Shown here piece by piece: positions 7,140-7,649 of a DNA stretch of 7,649 nucleotides (position 1 is the first letter of the stretch; each line of letters opens with the position of its first letter). Below the pieces are notes generated by a model, which saw only the letters and a program-made list of their open reading frames with translations, was not told the DNA's origin and made no database searches. The stretch covers positions 12,257-19,905 of the forward strand of contig CAJTKW010000014.1 in NCBI GenBank assembly GCA_910577035.1, given 5' to 3'. The translations under genes and the position numbers were made by a program. Source of the stretch: an uncultured Acetatifactor sp. (GTDB taxonomy: Bacteria > Bacillota > Clostridia > Lachnospirales > Lachnospiraceae).

Positions 7140-7145
7140 CTCCTT
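7140..7145 (-). promoter_or_regulatory. Shine-Dalgarno that fixes the dnaE start
   Basis: The minus strand reads AAGGAG, CATCCC, ATG. This places translation start at 7133 and gives a protein opening MAFAHLHVHT, the expected beginning of the PHP domain, rather than the six-residue extension from TTG at 7151. Confidence 0.85.
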
Positions 7146-7149
7146 TTCC

Positions 7150-7186
7150 AAAGAAGGCGGCTCACGTAAAAGCTGTGATGCCGCCT
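7150..7186 (-). terminator. Hairpin between metK and dnaE (terminator or attenuator candidate)
   Basis: On the minus strand AGGCGGC (7180-7186, after bulge removal) pairs with GCCGCCT (7155-7161), extended by TCAC/GTGA. This gives 11 bp with a single bulged base (7179) and a 9-nt loop (7166-7174). A short T-rich tract, TCTTT at 7150-7154, follows the stem, so it could terminate metK transcripts. The tract ends only 4 nt before the dnaE Shine-Dalgarno (7140-7145), with no promoter visible in between, so dnaE would rely on readthrough or on a promoter further upstream. Confidence 0.55.
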
Positions 7187-7212
7187 GATTATTTCCTATA
7201 TGTATTCCGATC

Positions 7213-7649
7213 TTACAGATACTTCTTCAGGCTGTCTGCCTTGTCAACAGCCTCCCAGGGCAGCGATACATCCTCCCGCCCGAAATGGCCGTAAGCCGCT
7301 GTCTGTTTGTAGACAGGCCTGCGCAGATCCAGCATCTTGATAATCCCTGCGGGGCGAAGGTCAAAATTCTCCCGTATGATCTCCACCAGCTTTTCATTGG
7401 GAAGCCTGCCGGTTCCGAAGGTATCTACTGCCACGGAGGTAGGCTGGGCCACGCCGATAGCGTAGGAAAGCTGGATTTCACATTTATCCGCAAGCCCTGC
7501 GGCTACGATATTCTTCGCCACATAACGGGCAGCGTAAGCCGCGCTCCTGTCCACCTTGGTACAATCCTTGCCGGAAAATGCCCCGCCGCCGTGACGGGCA
7601 TAGCCGCCATAGGTATCTACGATGATCTTTCTGCCTGTGAGGCCCGCAT
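7213..7649 (-). CDS. metK: S-adenosylmethionine synthetase, C-terminal part
   Basis: MetK condenses ATP and L-methionine to S-adenosylmethionine, releasing phosphate and pyrophosphate, in the cytosol. Only the last 144 residues are present, of about 390-400 in the family; the reading frame is open to the window edge, so the gene is cut by the window and not broken. The GTG at 7552-7554 is an internal valine (TKVDRSAAY), not a start. The family signature GGGAFSGKD lies at fragment residues 20-28, within VDTYGGYARHGGGAFSGKD. It is followed by RSAAYAARYVAKNIVAAGL, QLSYAIGVAQPTS, FGTGR, FDLRPAGIIKMLDLRRP and YGHFGR, all as expected for the C-terminal domain. The TAA stop is at 7213-7215, after LKKYL. 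A hairpin follows before dnaE. Confidence 0.97.
   Translation of the reverse strand, partial: AGLTGRKIIVDTYGGYARHGGGAFSGKDCTKVDRSAAYAARYVAKNIVAAGLADKCEIQLSYAIGVAQPTSVAVDTFGTGRLPNEKLVEIIRENFDLRPAGIIKMLDLRRPVYKQTAAYGHFGREDVSLPWEAVDKADSLKKYL

Noticed and set aside
6063..7169. Long plus-strand open frame (368 codons) opposite dnaE
   Set aside because: It is antisense to conserved dnaE codons, and its translation shows no domain and His/Gln/Leu-rich shadow composition.
7204..7213. Second adapter-like match (TTCCGATCT) between metK and dnaE
   Set aside because: Only nine bases match, a plausible chance hit, and metK ends normally with LKKYL and a stop across it, so there is no sign of a chimeric join.
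7219..7247. Possible dnaE promoter inside the metK 3' end (TTGACA at 7242-7247)
   Set aside because: The -35 box is perfect but encodes part of metK, and the 17-nt-spaced hexamer AAGTAT matches the -10 consensus at only 3 of 6 positions.

Overview
The window suggests a moderate-GC, Gram-positive member of the Clostridia, most likely Lachnospiraceae. This is inferred from the protein styles: a DnaE with an intact PHP domain, a PGTIDLD-type 6-phosphofructokinase, a secreted SH3b protein, strong GGAGG-type ribosome binding sites and the dnaE-pfkA pairing. No search was possible, so species is not assigned. The content is housekeeping. I found no mobile element, CRISPR array, RNA gene or evident new system.

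All six genes lie on the minus strand, so transcription runs from high to low coordinates. In that order they are: the C-terminal part of metK (SAM synthetase, cut by the window edge), dnaE (DNA polymerase III alpha), pfkA (6-phosphofructokinase), a SpoU/TrmH-family RNA 2'-O-methyltransferase, proC (pyrroline-5-carboxylate reductase), and the N-terminal part of a secreted SH3-domain protein. The methyltransferase and proC overlap by four bases and are probably translationally coupled. Hairpins lie in the metK-dnaE and pfkA-methyltransferase gaps. The last gene has its own near-consensus extended -10 promoter, followed by a 20-bp tandem repeat that looks like an operator. No gap reaches 300 bases; the longest, between proC and the SH3 gene, holds that promoter.

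Bases 1-31 are not genomic. They match the Illumina TruSeq read-2 adapter, so the assembly reaches a contaminated contig end. The SH3 gene is truncated there, and its apparent C-terminal residues KIGRAHV and stop codon come from adapter sequence.

Several starts were moved from the longest open frame to the codon with a proper Shine-Dalgarno: SH3 protein 605 rather than 641, proC 1528 rather than 1540, dnaE 7133 (ATG) rather than 7151 (TTG). For metK, the apparent start at 7554 is an internal GTG (Val); the frame stays open to the window edge.

Functionally the genes cover methyl-donor synthesis, replication, glycolysis, RNA methylation, proline synthesis and an envelope protein. They do not form one pathway. 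The points most worth a second look are the adapter, the repeat-bearing promoter, the hairpin against the dnaE ribosome binding site, a Gly/Arg/Ser-rich linker in DnaE, and a Tyr at a phosphate-binding His position in PfkA.
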